Shown here: piece after piece, positions 53,367 to 62,468 of the stretch
Layout of the letters: every line of letters begins with the position of its first letter
How positions within the stretch are numbered: position 1 is the stretch's first letter
Origin: Spiroplasma ixodetis Y32
Lineage (GTDB): Bacteria > Bacillota_I > Bacilli_A > Mycoplasmatales > VBWQ01
NCBI RefSeq assembly: GCF_030316605.1
Contig: NZ_CP127039.1
Coordinates: 1,674,001 to 1,738,000, forward strand
Direction: 5' to 3'
DNA: 64,000 nt
Position numbers and translations under genes: made by a program
Notes under the pieces: generated by a model
What the model saw: the letters and a program-made list of their open reading frames with translations, nothing else
Told to the model about the DNA's origin: nothing
The model's database searches: none

Positions 53367-53613
53367 CACTATTGAAGCAAAAAATTATGAAAAAGGTGAC
53401 AAAGAATTATATTATAGTGTTCGTGGTCAATGAAATGGATTAAACTATGTTACTTTAATTTTTAACAACCCAAAACTTTATAATCGATGTATTTTATTAA
53501 ACAAAAATGATGAAATTTTAGTAACTGGTGAAATCTTTAATAATTGAAATATGAATATAAATCGTGCATTTTGTTCAATTAATGTTAAATGATTTAAAAA
53601 ATGAAAAGAGTAA
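53320..53613 (+). CDS. Small OB-fold-like protein, possible single-strand binding protein
   Basis: 97 residues: VKLTVKLSNTIEAKNYEKGD, LYYSVRGQWNGLNYVTLIFN, ILLNKNDEILVTGEIFNNW. The alternating strands and the ILVTGEI segment resemble an SSB/OB fold. It overlaps the preceding gene by 47 bp and the next by 13 bp. Assignment is tentative. Confidence 0.5.
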
Positions 53614-53777
53614 AAAAAATGATAGTATGAAAAATTTTATTAATAGTACTAATATTAATAACAAGTATAACATTAATAATATTTTTAATTTATATAATTA
53701 AAGATTTAAAAAATGAATATAAAGTTTTAAAACTATTAAATTCAATTGTAAAAGATATAAAAAAGAAAGGAGAATAA
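53601..53777 (+). CDS. Small single-TM phage membrane protein
   Basis: 58 residues with one strong TM (ILLIVLILITSITLIIFLIY) and a Lys/Glu-rich C-terminal coiled coil ending SIVKDIKKKGE. Overlaps the upstream gene. It could act in membrane attachment of replication; no family recognised. Confidence 0.55.
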
Positions 53778-53780
53778 ATA

Positions 53781-53909
53781 ATGAATAAAGAAAAATTACT
53801 TGAACATTTAAAAAATATATATTATGGATATAAATTAACAGATTATTCAATTGATATTATTAAAATTTTAATTAATAAAATTGAAAATGGTGAATTTGAT
53901 AATGAATAA
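53781..53909 (+). CDS. MNKEKLLE-family small phage protein 1
   Basis: 42 residues: MNKEKLLEHLKNIYYGYKLT ... KIENGEFDNE. It shares the N-terminal MNKEKLLE and the C-terminal xGEFD motif with the proteins at 53902 and 55158. Overlaps the next gene by 8 bp. Confidence 0.55.
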   Translation: MNKEKLLEHLKNIYYGYKLTDYSIDIIKILINKIENGEFDNE

Positions 53910-54069
53910 AGAAAAATTACTTGAATATCTTAAATATGAATGAGAATGAACGAAAAAAACAAGATATGATGTTAAGTTAAATAATGAAGTTATAAGAACT
54001 CATTTTAATGGAAGATTAAATTTTATATCTGAATTAAATGAAAAAATTAGAAATGGAGAATTTGACTAA
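53902..54069 (+). CDS. MNKEKLLE-family small phage protein 2
   Basis: 55 residues: MNKEKLLEYLKYEWEWTKKT ... EKIRNGEFD, with two TGA Trp codons. Helical and charged. Its TAA overlaps the next ATG. Confidence 0.55.
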
Positions 54070-54305
54070 TGATAATATTACCTAGTTTGTTTGAAAATAA
54101 AGATGAAATTGAAATATTATCACCATTTCCAAAAGCAATTCATACAAGTAATGATATTAGAGCAATTATTTTAAGACAATACCCAAATGTTAAATCAAAA
54201 CACATAATTGTTTCTGACCCCGAAAGTAATGTTGCATTAATAGTTGGTGATAATGATGTTTATCAAGGTTGAATTAAATTAACAATTAAAAAATTAGAAA
54301 ATTAA
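54069..54305 (+). CDS. Hypothetical phage protein, 78 aa
   Basis: MIILPSLFENKDEIEILSPF, then IRAIILRQYPNVKSKHIIVS and ALIVGDNDVYQGWIKLTIKK. Small soluble beta-rich protein, no family recognised. Tight spacing on both sides supports translation. Confidence 0.55.
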
Positions 54306-54316
54306 AGGAGATTAAA

Positions 54317-55141
54317 ATGCCAAATATAGAAAATCAATCAAATTATACTTTAACTAAATTAATTAGAACTGGAATAAGCCCAATTTGTGCAATGATTGGT
54401 ACAAGTGCTTATTATGGTCAAGTAATAGGTAATCCATTATTAGGTTCAATTAATAGTTTATTATTTGGTAAAAAATTAGGTTTAGATATATGAAATTTAA
54501 ATCAAAGACCAAATACTAAAACTAAATTAATTAATAGTAGTAAAAAAATATTACTAGGTTTAGGAACAATTCGATTAGCAAATTATAGTAAATGAACAAA
54601 GAATAATATTACTCCAATTATTCCAACAACACCAATGCCAATAACTACTACAACTACAACTGAGGGTCCTCCATGATTACTATTAAATAAACAAGAAAAT
54701 CAGTCATTAATGGATTGAGATACATATATTAGTTTAAATGCTTATGGTATATCAAATCTTATTAGTGGATTAACTGAATTAATACCTAATAAATTTGAAG
54801 CAATAAGAAAGATTTGTAATATGGCTACTGGTGGATGTTTAATATCAAGTGGTGTAGCAATGGGTATAAATAATGATTTTAATAATGCTTATGCAATACC
54901 TACTATTATTGCTGGTGCAAGTGAAATTATTCATAATTTATTACCTATGGAAACTACAAATCATATTGCAGAAATGCAAGAAACACCATTTAATAATGAA
55001 ACTGCAAGATTAATTAATGATAATAGATTTTCAATTAATAGTGAAACAACCAGTCAATATGGCAGTGATAATATGAGCGAATTACCATTAAATCATGATA
55101 ATGCTTCACTAAATTGAAATTATAATCACATGAGTTTATAA
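54317..55141 (+). CDS. Phage membrane-associated protein with Thr-rich linker
   Basis: 274 residues. The first half has hydrophobic segments (ICAMIGTSAYYGQVIG; LLGSINSLLFG), then a Pro/Thr linker (IPTTPMPITTTTTTEGPPW). The second half contains LISGLTELIPNKFEAI, CLISSGVAMGI and AIPTIIAGASEIIHNLL, and an Asn-rich C-terminus. AAGGAG precedes the ATG. It may be a membrane or virion protein; not recognised. Confidence 0.55.
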
Positions 55142-55157
55142 AGGAGGTGAATAATTT

Positions 55158-55316
55158 ATGAATAAAGAAAAATTACTTGAATATTATAATAATGAAATTC
55201 ATACATATAAAGAAAGAATAGAAGAATTCAATAAAGAAATATCTGTATTAGTAGAAGTTATAAGTAATTCACAATCAATGATTGAAAGAATTAATGGTGG
55301 TCAATTTGATGAATAA
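55158..55316 (+). CDS. MNKEKLLE-family small phage protein 3
   Basis: 52 residues: MNKEKLLEYYNNEIHTYKER ... SMIERINGGQFDE. Third member of the family, with an AGGAGG ribosome-binding site in the end of the previous gene. Confidence 0.55.
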   Translation: MNKEKLLEYYNNEIHTYKERIEEFNKEISVLVEVISNSQSMIERINGGQFDE

Positions 55317-55350
55317 TTAAAAAATAAACAATTGAAAGGAAAATATTCAG

Positions 55351-55539
55351 ATGAAAGAATTTTTACATGAATTAATAATTATTGGAACAAGTGTTGGAAC
55401 ATTAATTTGCAGAGAAATTATTGTTTTATTAAAAAGATTTATCACAACTCCAAAACATGTTAGAGCAAATAACAAAATTATAAAACATCAAAAAAAATTA
55501 GCAAAATTAAACGAAAAAATTAATAAAGGAGAAAAATAA
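55351..55539 (+). CDS. Small single-TM phage protein
   Basis: 62 residues with ELIIIGTSVGTLICREIIVL as TM and a basic C-terminal helix (KHVRANNKIIKHQKKLAKLN). Holin-like size and topology, but its position before the capsid gene is unusual for a holin. GAAAGG precedes the ATG. Confidence 0.5.
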   Translation: MKEFLHELIIIGTSVGTLICREIIVLLKRFITTPKHVRANNKIIKHQKKLAKLNEKINKGEK

Positions 55540-55540
55540 T

Positions 55541-55726
55541 ATGACAAAAATTGAATTTAATGAAAAATATAGAAAACAAGATATCAGTATTGATAGAGAT
55601 TTTGATTTACATATTGATAATTGTTTTAAATTTTCTGATATTGATATATTAGAAAATGCTGTTAATGATTATAAAAAACTAATAAGTGAAATGCCACAAT
55701 TAGTTAAAGATTGATTATTGGGATAA
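55541..55726 (+). CDS. Hypothetical phage protein, 61 aa
   Basis: MTKIEFNEKYRKQDISIDRD, FKFSDIDILENAVNDYKKLI and a C-terminal LVKDWLLG with a TGA Trp. Acidic and helical; begins one base after the previous stop. Not recognised. Confidence 0.5.
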
Positions 55727-55743
55727 GATTAGGAGAATGTTAA

Positions 55744-56121
55744 ATGTTAGAAAATGAAAATAATGTTCAACAAACAACTGAACCTTTAACTGAAAATAAT
55801 GCTTCTTCACAAGAAATAGAAAATAAAGTTAATGAAGCAGAAAATAAGTTAAATAAACTTAATCAAGAAATTAAAGAAAAAGAAATGATTAATATATTTA
55901 AAAAATATCAAGTTAAAACTGAATTTTATGATTATTTAAAATTTAAAACAAGTAATATAGAAAATTCAAAAATTGAAGAAACTATTAAAAAAATGATTAA
56001 AGAACAACCGGTATTTAAACAAACAATTAATACAGGTGGCAATAAACAAATAATTATTAATAATAAAACAAATGACAAAGAAAATTTTTTAATTAATTAT
56101 AAAAAGAAAAATTATTTATAA
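55744..56121 (+). CDS. Scaffold-like coiled-coil protein before the capsid gene
   Basis: 125 residues, acidic, with a coiled coil (EIENKVNEAENKLNKLNQEI KEKE region, residues ~25-50) and a helical C-terminus, ending NYKKKNYL. Small acidic coiled-coil proteins immediately upstream of the major capsid gene are usually scaffolding proteins (DUF4355-like). Assigned from position and composition. Confidence 0.6.
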   Translation: MLENENNVQQTTEPLTENNASSQEIENKVNEAENKLNKLNQEIKEKEMINIFKKYQVKTEFYDYLKFKTSNIENSKIEETIKKMIKEQPVFKQTINTGGNKQIIINNKTNDKENFLINYKKKNYL

Positions 56122-56139
56122 ACGAAAGGAAGAAATAAA

Positions 56140-57327
56140 ATGTCAGTACCATTTAATCAAAATTTAGACAATACAGAGAGATTAGTAGAAGCACCAGAAT
56201 TTATAGAGTTTTTTAAAATTTCAAATAGTCCATGGGCAAACTTTTTCCCTACTGAAATTGTTGAATCAGTAAATATTGAGTTTATTGTTAAAAAACCAAA
56301 AAAACCAGAAGTAAAGATTATTGCTTGAGATGATAAAAGTAAAAGATATGAATTACCATATGTTGATACAGATAAAATTAGTAAAAAAATAACTAAAAAA
56401 TATCTTGCAGGAGAAATTATTGCAGATGTAGATTTAAAAGCAAATAATGGACAAAATTTATTAGATAGTATGCAATATGAAGTTGCAAATGATTTAGCAG
56501 ATAAATTGGCAATTGATGATACACAAGCAATTGCAAAATTTGCTACTAAAATCGATATTGAAGATACAACACCAGTAGGCTATTTAAAATCAATGTTATC
56601 TGCTTGAAATACTTTGTTTCAATTTAGAAACATTGCAAATAGTAAATTTTTTATTGCTAATGGTCTTTATGATAGTTTGGTTTATTTAGCAGATAATAAA
56701 GGTTTAATTACCGATAATCAGTTGGCACAACAATTACGTTTAAATGGAAATAATTTATATGTAAAAGGTGTATTATGTGAAATTGTTCTTGATGATTATA
56801 TGATTTTTACTAATGATAAAAATGAACAACAATTAATGACCTTTATTTTAGCAACACCAAGAGCGATGAAAAGATACATGATAGAAAATACAGTTATTTA
56901 TGTAGATTTTATTAAAGATGATAAAGCAGGAAGAGCATATAAAGTTGCTGGTGAAGTTGTTGGAGAAGCAATACCATCATATATTTCTAATAATGAAACA
57001 ACATCAAGATGAATGTTATGTGGAGTTATTAAAACAGAAAAAACTGATTTAAAAACTAAAATTACAGTTTTAACAACAAATATTACTGCAAATGTTAATA
57101 ACAATAATAGTGAATTAAATACAGAAATAAAAAGTACTAATGAACTTAAATCATTAAATCAAAATTTAACAAATCCAACTATTAAATATTTTAGTGATGC
57201 ACAAGGAAAAACTAATGTAAGTAATCAAAAACAAAAAGCAGGTGACTTATATATAACTATTACTGCAAATGTTAATGACTTAAATTATAAAGGAACAACA
57301 AATCTAATTAAAATAACTCTTAAATAA
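56140..57327 (+). CDS. Major capsid protein candidate with added C-terminal domain
   Basis: 395 residues with TGA Trp codons. N-terminal region MSVPFNQNLDNTERLVEAPE, central EIIADVDLKANNGQNLLDSM, ANDLADKLAIDDTQAIAKFA, ATPRAMKRYMIENTVIYVDF, and NETTSRWMLCGVIKTEKTDL. The order and length fit an HK97-like shell protein. After an Asn-rich linker (near residue 315) comes a ~70-residue domain (IKYFSDAQG ... AGDLYITITANVND ... GTTNLIKITLK), which resembles the C-terminus of the lipoprotein at 34066 and may be an exposed Ig-like decoration. It follows the scaffold-like gene by 18 bp. Confidence 0.68.
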
Positions 57328-57341
57328 AGGAAATTAATATC

Positions 57342-58508
57342 ATGCCAATTGGTACAACTAGTACAGCAATACTTTTAAACATAAATAAACCAAAACATAC
57401 TAGAACAAGTAACCAACAAGAAAATAAAAGTTTTTGATGAGAAATTTTAGAAATGATTGGTGTACAAGTTATAGCAGTAGCACTTGCTCCTTTTACTGGT
57501 GGTTTAAGTGAAAGCGTAGCACTTGGATTAGGTGAAAGTGATTTAGTTGCTAGTATTAGTGCTGTTGGTGTAGAATTTTTAACTGATTTTACTATTAATC
57601 AAGTTTATGATTATTTAAAAGGAAATGTAACAAAATTAAATACTTTCTTTAATATATTACCTGCATTTGCTGGACTAAATAAAATTAGTCGTGGTTATCG
57701 TACTACTAAATTTATTAATTTAGCACAAAAAACTAAAACATTAGAACAAATAGGTGTTAAAGAAGCAAAAAATTTACAAGAAATTATTAGTCAAGTAAGT
57801 GGAAAAGAAATTTTAACAGATAAAATTATTGGTAATAAACGTTATTTATTTAATTATAGTTTTGCTCCTAATCGTGAAACAATAATCCAAAATTTGGGTT
57901 ATGTTGCTGAAAGACAATATAAAAATAATTTTCAAAAATTAGAAGCACAAGAATTAAAAGATTATTTATTATTACAAAATACATTAATAAAACTAAGTCC
58001 ACAATTAACTCCAAAATTTAAAATTAAAGATATCGAAAAAGCAAATAACTTTTTAAAAAAATATAATACTGATTTAAAAGAAGTATTAAAAATGAACCAA
58101 CATGAATGATTAAATTTAGTTCATACAATACATACAGAAAATAGATATGGAAAAACTTTAATTTTAGATTTACAAAAAATTCGTGCAAATACTATTAAAT
58201 TTAATTTTAAAAATAGTATTATTCATCAACTTGTTTTAAAAGCAAATCAAACTTTTAAATATTTTGATATTAGATTTTATTTAAAAAAAGGTTTAAATAA
58301 ATTTTGAAAAGATACTCCATATTTTGAAAAATTACGAGAAAGTATATATAAATTACAAGAAAAATTTGAAAAGTTAGAAAAACAAGTATTTGAAAAAATT
58401 AATAAATTAAAAGAAAAAAACAACAGATTTATTTACTACTGCTGAAAAGAGAGCAATAAAACATGCACAATTAATACCATTAAATTCGCCAGTATTTATG
58501 GGTTGTAA
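57342..58508 (+). CDS. Phage structural/membrane-active protein, first part (frame break downstream)
   Basis: 388 residues up to TAA 58506. It has a hydrophobic N-terminal region (MIGVQVIAVALAPFTGGLSE ... VALGLGESDLVASISAVGVE) followed by a long helical, Lys/Asn-rich region with coiled coils (KLQEKFEKLEKQVFEKINKL). Coding sequence continues in the +1 frame from about 58420 to 59040, so a single A in the run at 58417-58424 has changed the frame, or translation shifts there. The complete protein would be ~565 residues. A membrane-penetrating or tail-associated role is inferred from context. Confidence 0.5.
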
Positions 58509-59040
58509 AATTAAACCTTTATCATTAGATAAATGTGCAATTACTATTTATCATCGCAATCCTAAATATAAACCAATTACAGTTATTGATAGTATTCTTA
58601 AAGCAGAAACTTTTGTTACTCAAATACATCCATTCCATTGATATCGTTGATATAGTGGTTGATACATTGGTTATGGAGTTAATCAAAATAAATGATTAAA
58701 AGCAATAGCATTTGCACCACCGGTTGTTCAACAAATAATTAGAGATAGTTTTAAAGTATACAGAGAAATATTTAGAATCGTAAGAACTTATCATAAAGTA
58801 GTAAATGTTATTAATAATCCTATTGAAAATATTAATAAATCATTTAAAAATATTGGTTTAAAATTTTCAGTTAATACTTTATTTGGTACAGGATTATTAC
58901 ATCATTTAGAAAAATTTGCATATAGTCAAGTTGCAGAAAAAGGTAAGAAAAAGTTACAAAAAGAAATTATTCATATATCACATAGAAAAACTAAAACAAA
59001 AACTAAACATTATAAAAAAGCATTTTTTAAGGAATGATAA
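58424..59040 (+). pseudogene. C-terminal part of the frame-broken structural gene
   Basis: Read in the +1 frame it is open: TTDLFTTAEKRAIKHAQLIP, VFMGCKIKPLSLDKCAITIY, TQIHPFHWYRWYSGWYIGYG, AIAFAPPVVQQIIRDSFKVY, ending KHYKKAFFKEW. No ATG or ribosome-binding site starts this frame, so it belongs to the gene at 57342. Rich in Trp/Tyr, several coded by TGA. Confidence 0.5.
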
Positions 59041-59043
59041 ATT

Positions 59044-61092
59044 ATGATTAATAAACTTTGAACTGGTGTCAGTCTAGAAAATTATAATAACTGATATCCA
59101 TTAACTGGAAAAATTACAGAAACACCACAGCAATATATACAAACATGACCAAATGTTAATGATTGATTTAAAACTTTTGCTATTCGTGCTCAAAATGATA
59201 TTAATGCTTATCTTGGTTTTATTTTATCTAAATTTCCTTTTGATAGTTTTAAAGATGAATTAATTAAAGAAACATTAAGAGATATGGTTTATGTAACCGC
59301 TGAACATTGAGTATTTAATCGTACACCAATTGAATTTAATGTTGATGCTACTATTCAGTTTAATAATGGTAGTCAATTTAGTGCAAATAGTATTCCTACA
59401 ATTAATGTTTGAGATTTAGCACCAAGTAGAATGAAAATATGGGCAAGACTAACAGAATTAAAACAAATATTATCAAATTATAATGATGATGAAATAGATG
59501 TTGAAAAAATTGATTTAAAAGCATTTTATACTAGAAATCAAGTTGATGAATTAATCGAACAACAAAAAGAATTTACATTATCAAAACAAATTAAATTATA
59601 TGATGATTTAGTTGATGATAATGAAAATGAAATATATAGAGGTCCTGTTAGTAAATTTATTAATAAAGGTTATGTTGCAACAGATTACGATAAAGAAACT
59701 GAAACAATGATTTTAGATTGACCTGATGAAATTGGAACATTACCACCAGAAGCATTACAAAATAATCCACAAATTGGTGATTATACACATGCGCCAACTT
59801 GTGATTTTTCTGCTAAACAACAAAAACAAATTACTACTAATGAAAATAATATAACTAAATTGAATGATGAATTAACCAAAACTAATGAAAATATTGATGA
59901 TATTAAAAATAATTGATTTAATATTGTAACTAGTCCTTTATGAAAAAAAATGTCTTCTTTTATTCCAAGTAATGAATTTGGAAAAATATATTTAGCAATA
60001 TGGGGTTACATTTATCAACCACCTAGTACTCCTACTGATAATTACATATATAGTAATAAAAAAACTATATTTAATTTAGGTGGTGAAATTCAAAGAACAA
60101 CACAAAAAACTATTAAGTTAGATGAGTTAAATGTAAATGATAATGTAAAAATCCAATTATTATTTACTAAGGAATCAAATGACATTACTGTTGTCTCTAA
60201 TGATATTAATTATCAATCTAGTTCTATTGTATTATATCAATATATAGGAAAAGGAAGACCAACTGAATTTATAGCAGAAGAAGGTACTGAACGTGATTAT
60301 TATACAAAACTAGAAACTAATAATTTATTAGATAAAAAGCAAAATAAATTAACTGCTGGTACTAATATAACTATTGATGAAAATAATAAAATTAGTGCTA
60401 CTGGTGGTAAAGTAGATTTATCTGATTATTATAAAAAAGAAGAAATAGATAAAAAATTAAAAGACAAAATGGATAAAGACCATTTTAAATATGCTTTTTC
60501 TATTAATACTATTGGTACTGAAATTCCTAATTTAGAAACTACTGATAAAACTATTGCCGGTGCTATTAATGAATTAAAAGAAAAAATAAAAGATAAAAAA
60601 TTTTCAAATGATTATTTTAAATATAATACTGAAGCAAATGAAATTGTATTACATGATGAAGAAAATTCATTACTTTGTAGGGATTTATTAGAAAATAATG
60701 AATATAAATTATTAAAAACTCAAAATAAAAAATTATTACAAGCAATTAATGAAATATTAGAAAAACAACCACAACCAAGTCCAAGTGGTTCAAATTGAAA
60801 AGAAGTAGGAACAAGAGAAAAAAATAAATGAGATTATTGACAAATTACTTATGATTTTCAAGAGAATAAACATTATAGAGTTTATTATTCTTGAAGTATA
60901 TATAATCCAGTTTATACTATTCAAGAATTTATTATAACTGATAAAAGAATAGCAGGTGTACCAATACAAACCTTTAATGATAGTGCTAATATAGTAATTT
61001 TATCAGTTCAACATGCAAAATGGATTACTATTTATACTGTAAAAGGTAATTTAAAAGGTAATGTATGAAAATTAGAAGAATTACAGGAATAA
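59044..61092 (+). CDS. Collar/tail-fibre protein candidate
   Basis: 682 residues, many TGA Trp codons. The N-terminal ~130 residues (LWTGVSLENYNNWYPLTGKI; RAQNDINAYLGFILSKFPFD; ETLRDMVYVTAEHWVFNRTP) are compact and could be a collar/baseplate attachment domain. A linker and coiled coil follow (KLNDELTKTNENIDDIKNN), then fibre-type repeats: YYTKLETNNLLDKKQNKLTA, VDLSDYYKKEEIDKKL, KTIAGAINELKEKI. The C-terminus (about residues 580-682) is Trp/Tyr-rich and beta-like, the likely receptor-binding tip. Phage fibre features are clear; the collar assignment is tentative. Confidence 0.68.
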
Positions 61093-61096
61093 TATT

Positions 61097-61219
61097 ATGT
61101 TTTTTAAAATTATAAAAATTATTTTAGGTTTAATTGGAGTAATTCTATCATCAGCAACAGCAGGTTTAATTATATTTATCATTGTAAAAATAATATTAAA
61201 AATTAATCAAATATTTTAG
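61097..61219 (+). CDS. Holin-like 40-aa membrane peptide
   Basis: MFFKIIKIILGLIGVILSSA then TAGLIIFIIVKIILKINQIF: almost all hydrophobic with Lys at both ends. Size and topology fit a small holin or membrane-anchoring virion peptide. It begins 4 bp after the fibre gene. Confidence 0.5.
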   Translation: MFFKIIKIILGLIGVILSSATAGLIIFIIVKIILKINQIF

Positions 61220-61235
61220 AAAGGTGGTGAATATT

Positions 61236-62468
61236 ATGTTAGGTAGATTTTTAAGAAGAGATAAGAGTACTAATAATGAAGAAAAAACTAAATTAACTTT
61301 TTTAAAAGGTAAAAGTACACATGCTTCTATTTTAAGTTATTTTGGTTTTAATGATTTTAATCATGAAACATATTTTACTGATTTTGTAGCAGAAAATAAT
61401 GCTAATTTATATAATGCTCCATTAGACATTAATAATGAAACTATTAAACAATATTTAATTCAACAAGAATTTTATCGAAAAAATTGAAATTCTATTTTTA
61501 AATTAAGTAAATTAGGAATTAGTGGTTATTTAATTTTTATTGCTAATGATGATTTATATTTTCAAGTAGTTGATATACAACAAAGAGTTTATGATATTAC
61601 TGGTAAATTAATTCAATGTACTATTTTTTATGATAGTTATGAAAAAATGCACAAATTGTAAGATTATTTGAAGTTTATACATTAAATAATGAACAAGTAA
61701 CTATTAATCGTGCAATTTATAGCGTTAATGATAGTAAAAAACAATTTCCATTAGATTTTAAATCATATATTAATAATCCAAATTTAGAGCAAGAACAAAC
61801 ACTAAATATTAACTATATACCAATAGCAATTACGCGAAATAAAGCAAATGAATTAGCAGATTGTAATAAAGTAATGGATAAGATTAAAGCATTAGATGTT
61901 ATTTATGAACAAATTGTTTTAGATACTATTTTAAACTCACCCAAGTTTATTTTTGGTCAAACTTATGGTAATGTAAAAGATTCGTTAGAAGATGCCATAA
62001 GAATATTAGTTACTAAAAATTATATTTTTAAAAGTGGTGGAGATAGTAACGAACAAAATGAAAATATTAATATGACAAGTAGTAATTTTAAAGGTAAAAA
62101 TTTAACTGATATATGACTGAAATGTTAATGAAATATTTAAACGTTGTGGTATTCATATACCAAGTCAAAAAAAATCTGCACAACAATCAGTTCCTGAAAG
62201 TACAGCAGTAAATATTTCAACTATCAATTATATTGAACAAAAATTATGACAATTTAATATTGATATTCTTAAATTTATTCAAATATTAGTACGTTTAGAT
62301 AAAGATTTATTAAATAGTACAACATTTAATATTAATGATGAACAAGAAATTAATAATTTAACAGTGAGATTAAAATTATTTAATCCCGAAAATAACCAAT
62401 TAATAGGAGAAAACAATGGACAACAACAAACCACAAACCAAGTTTCCCCAGAAACAGAAGCAAACTAA
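61236..62468 (+). pseudogene. Portal (connector)-like protein gene with two compensating frame breaks
   Basis: ATG 61236 (AAGGTGG upstream) starts MLGRFLRRDKST ... STHASILSYFGFNDFNHETY, LYNAPLDINNETIKQ, FKLSKLGISGYLIFIAND, DIQQRVYDITGK. The frame changes by -1 in an A-run near 61645 (...AQIVRLFEVYTLNNEQVTIN ... ELADCNKVMDKIKALDVIYE ... FGQTYGNVKDSLEDA) and returns to the first frame near 62120 (NEIFKRCGIHIPSQKKS ... QQQTTNQVSPETEAN). Unshifted, the product would be ~410 residues. N-terminal layout, size and a hydrophilic Gln-rich C-terminus suit a portal/upper-collar protein. The second copy at 8322-8670 shows the first part is a stable, transmissible gene. Confidence 0.55.

Noticed and set aside
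61236..62468. Programmed frameshifting to explain the portal-like gene
   Set aside because: The first break (A AAA ATG) is not a good slippery site and the second has none; indels in A-runs are simpler. It is kept as a frame-broken gene.
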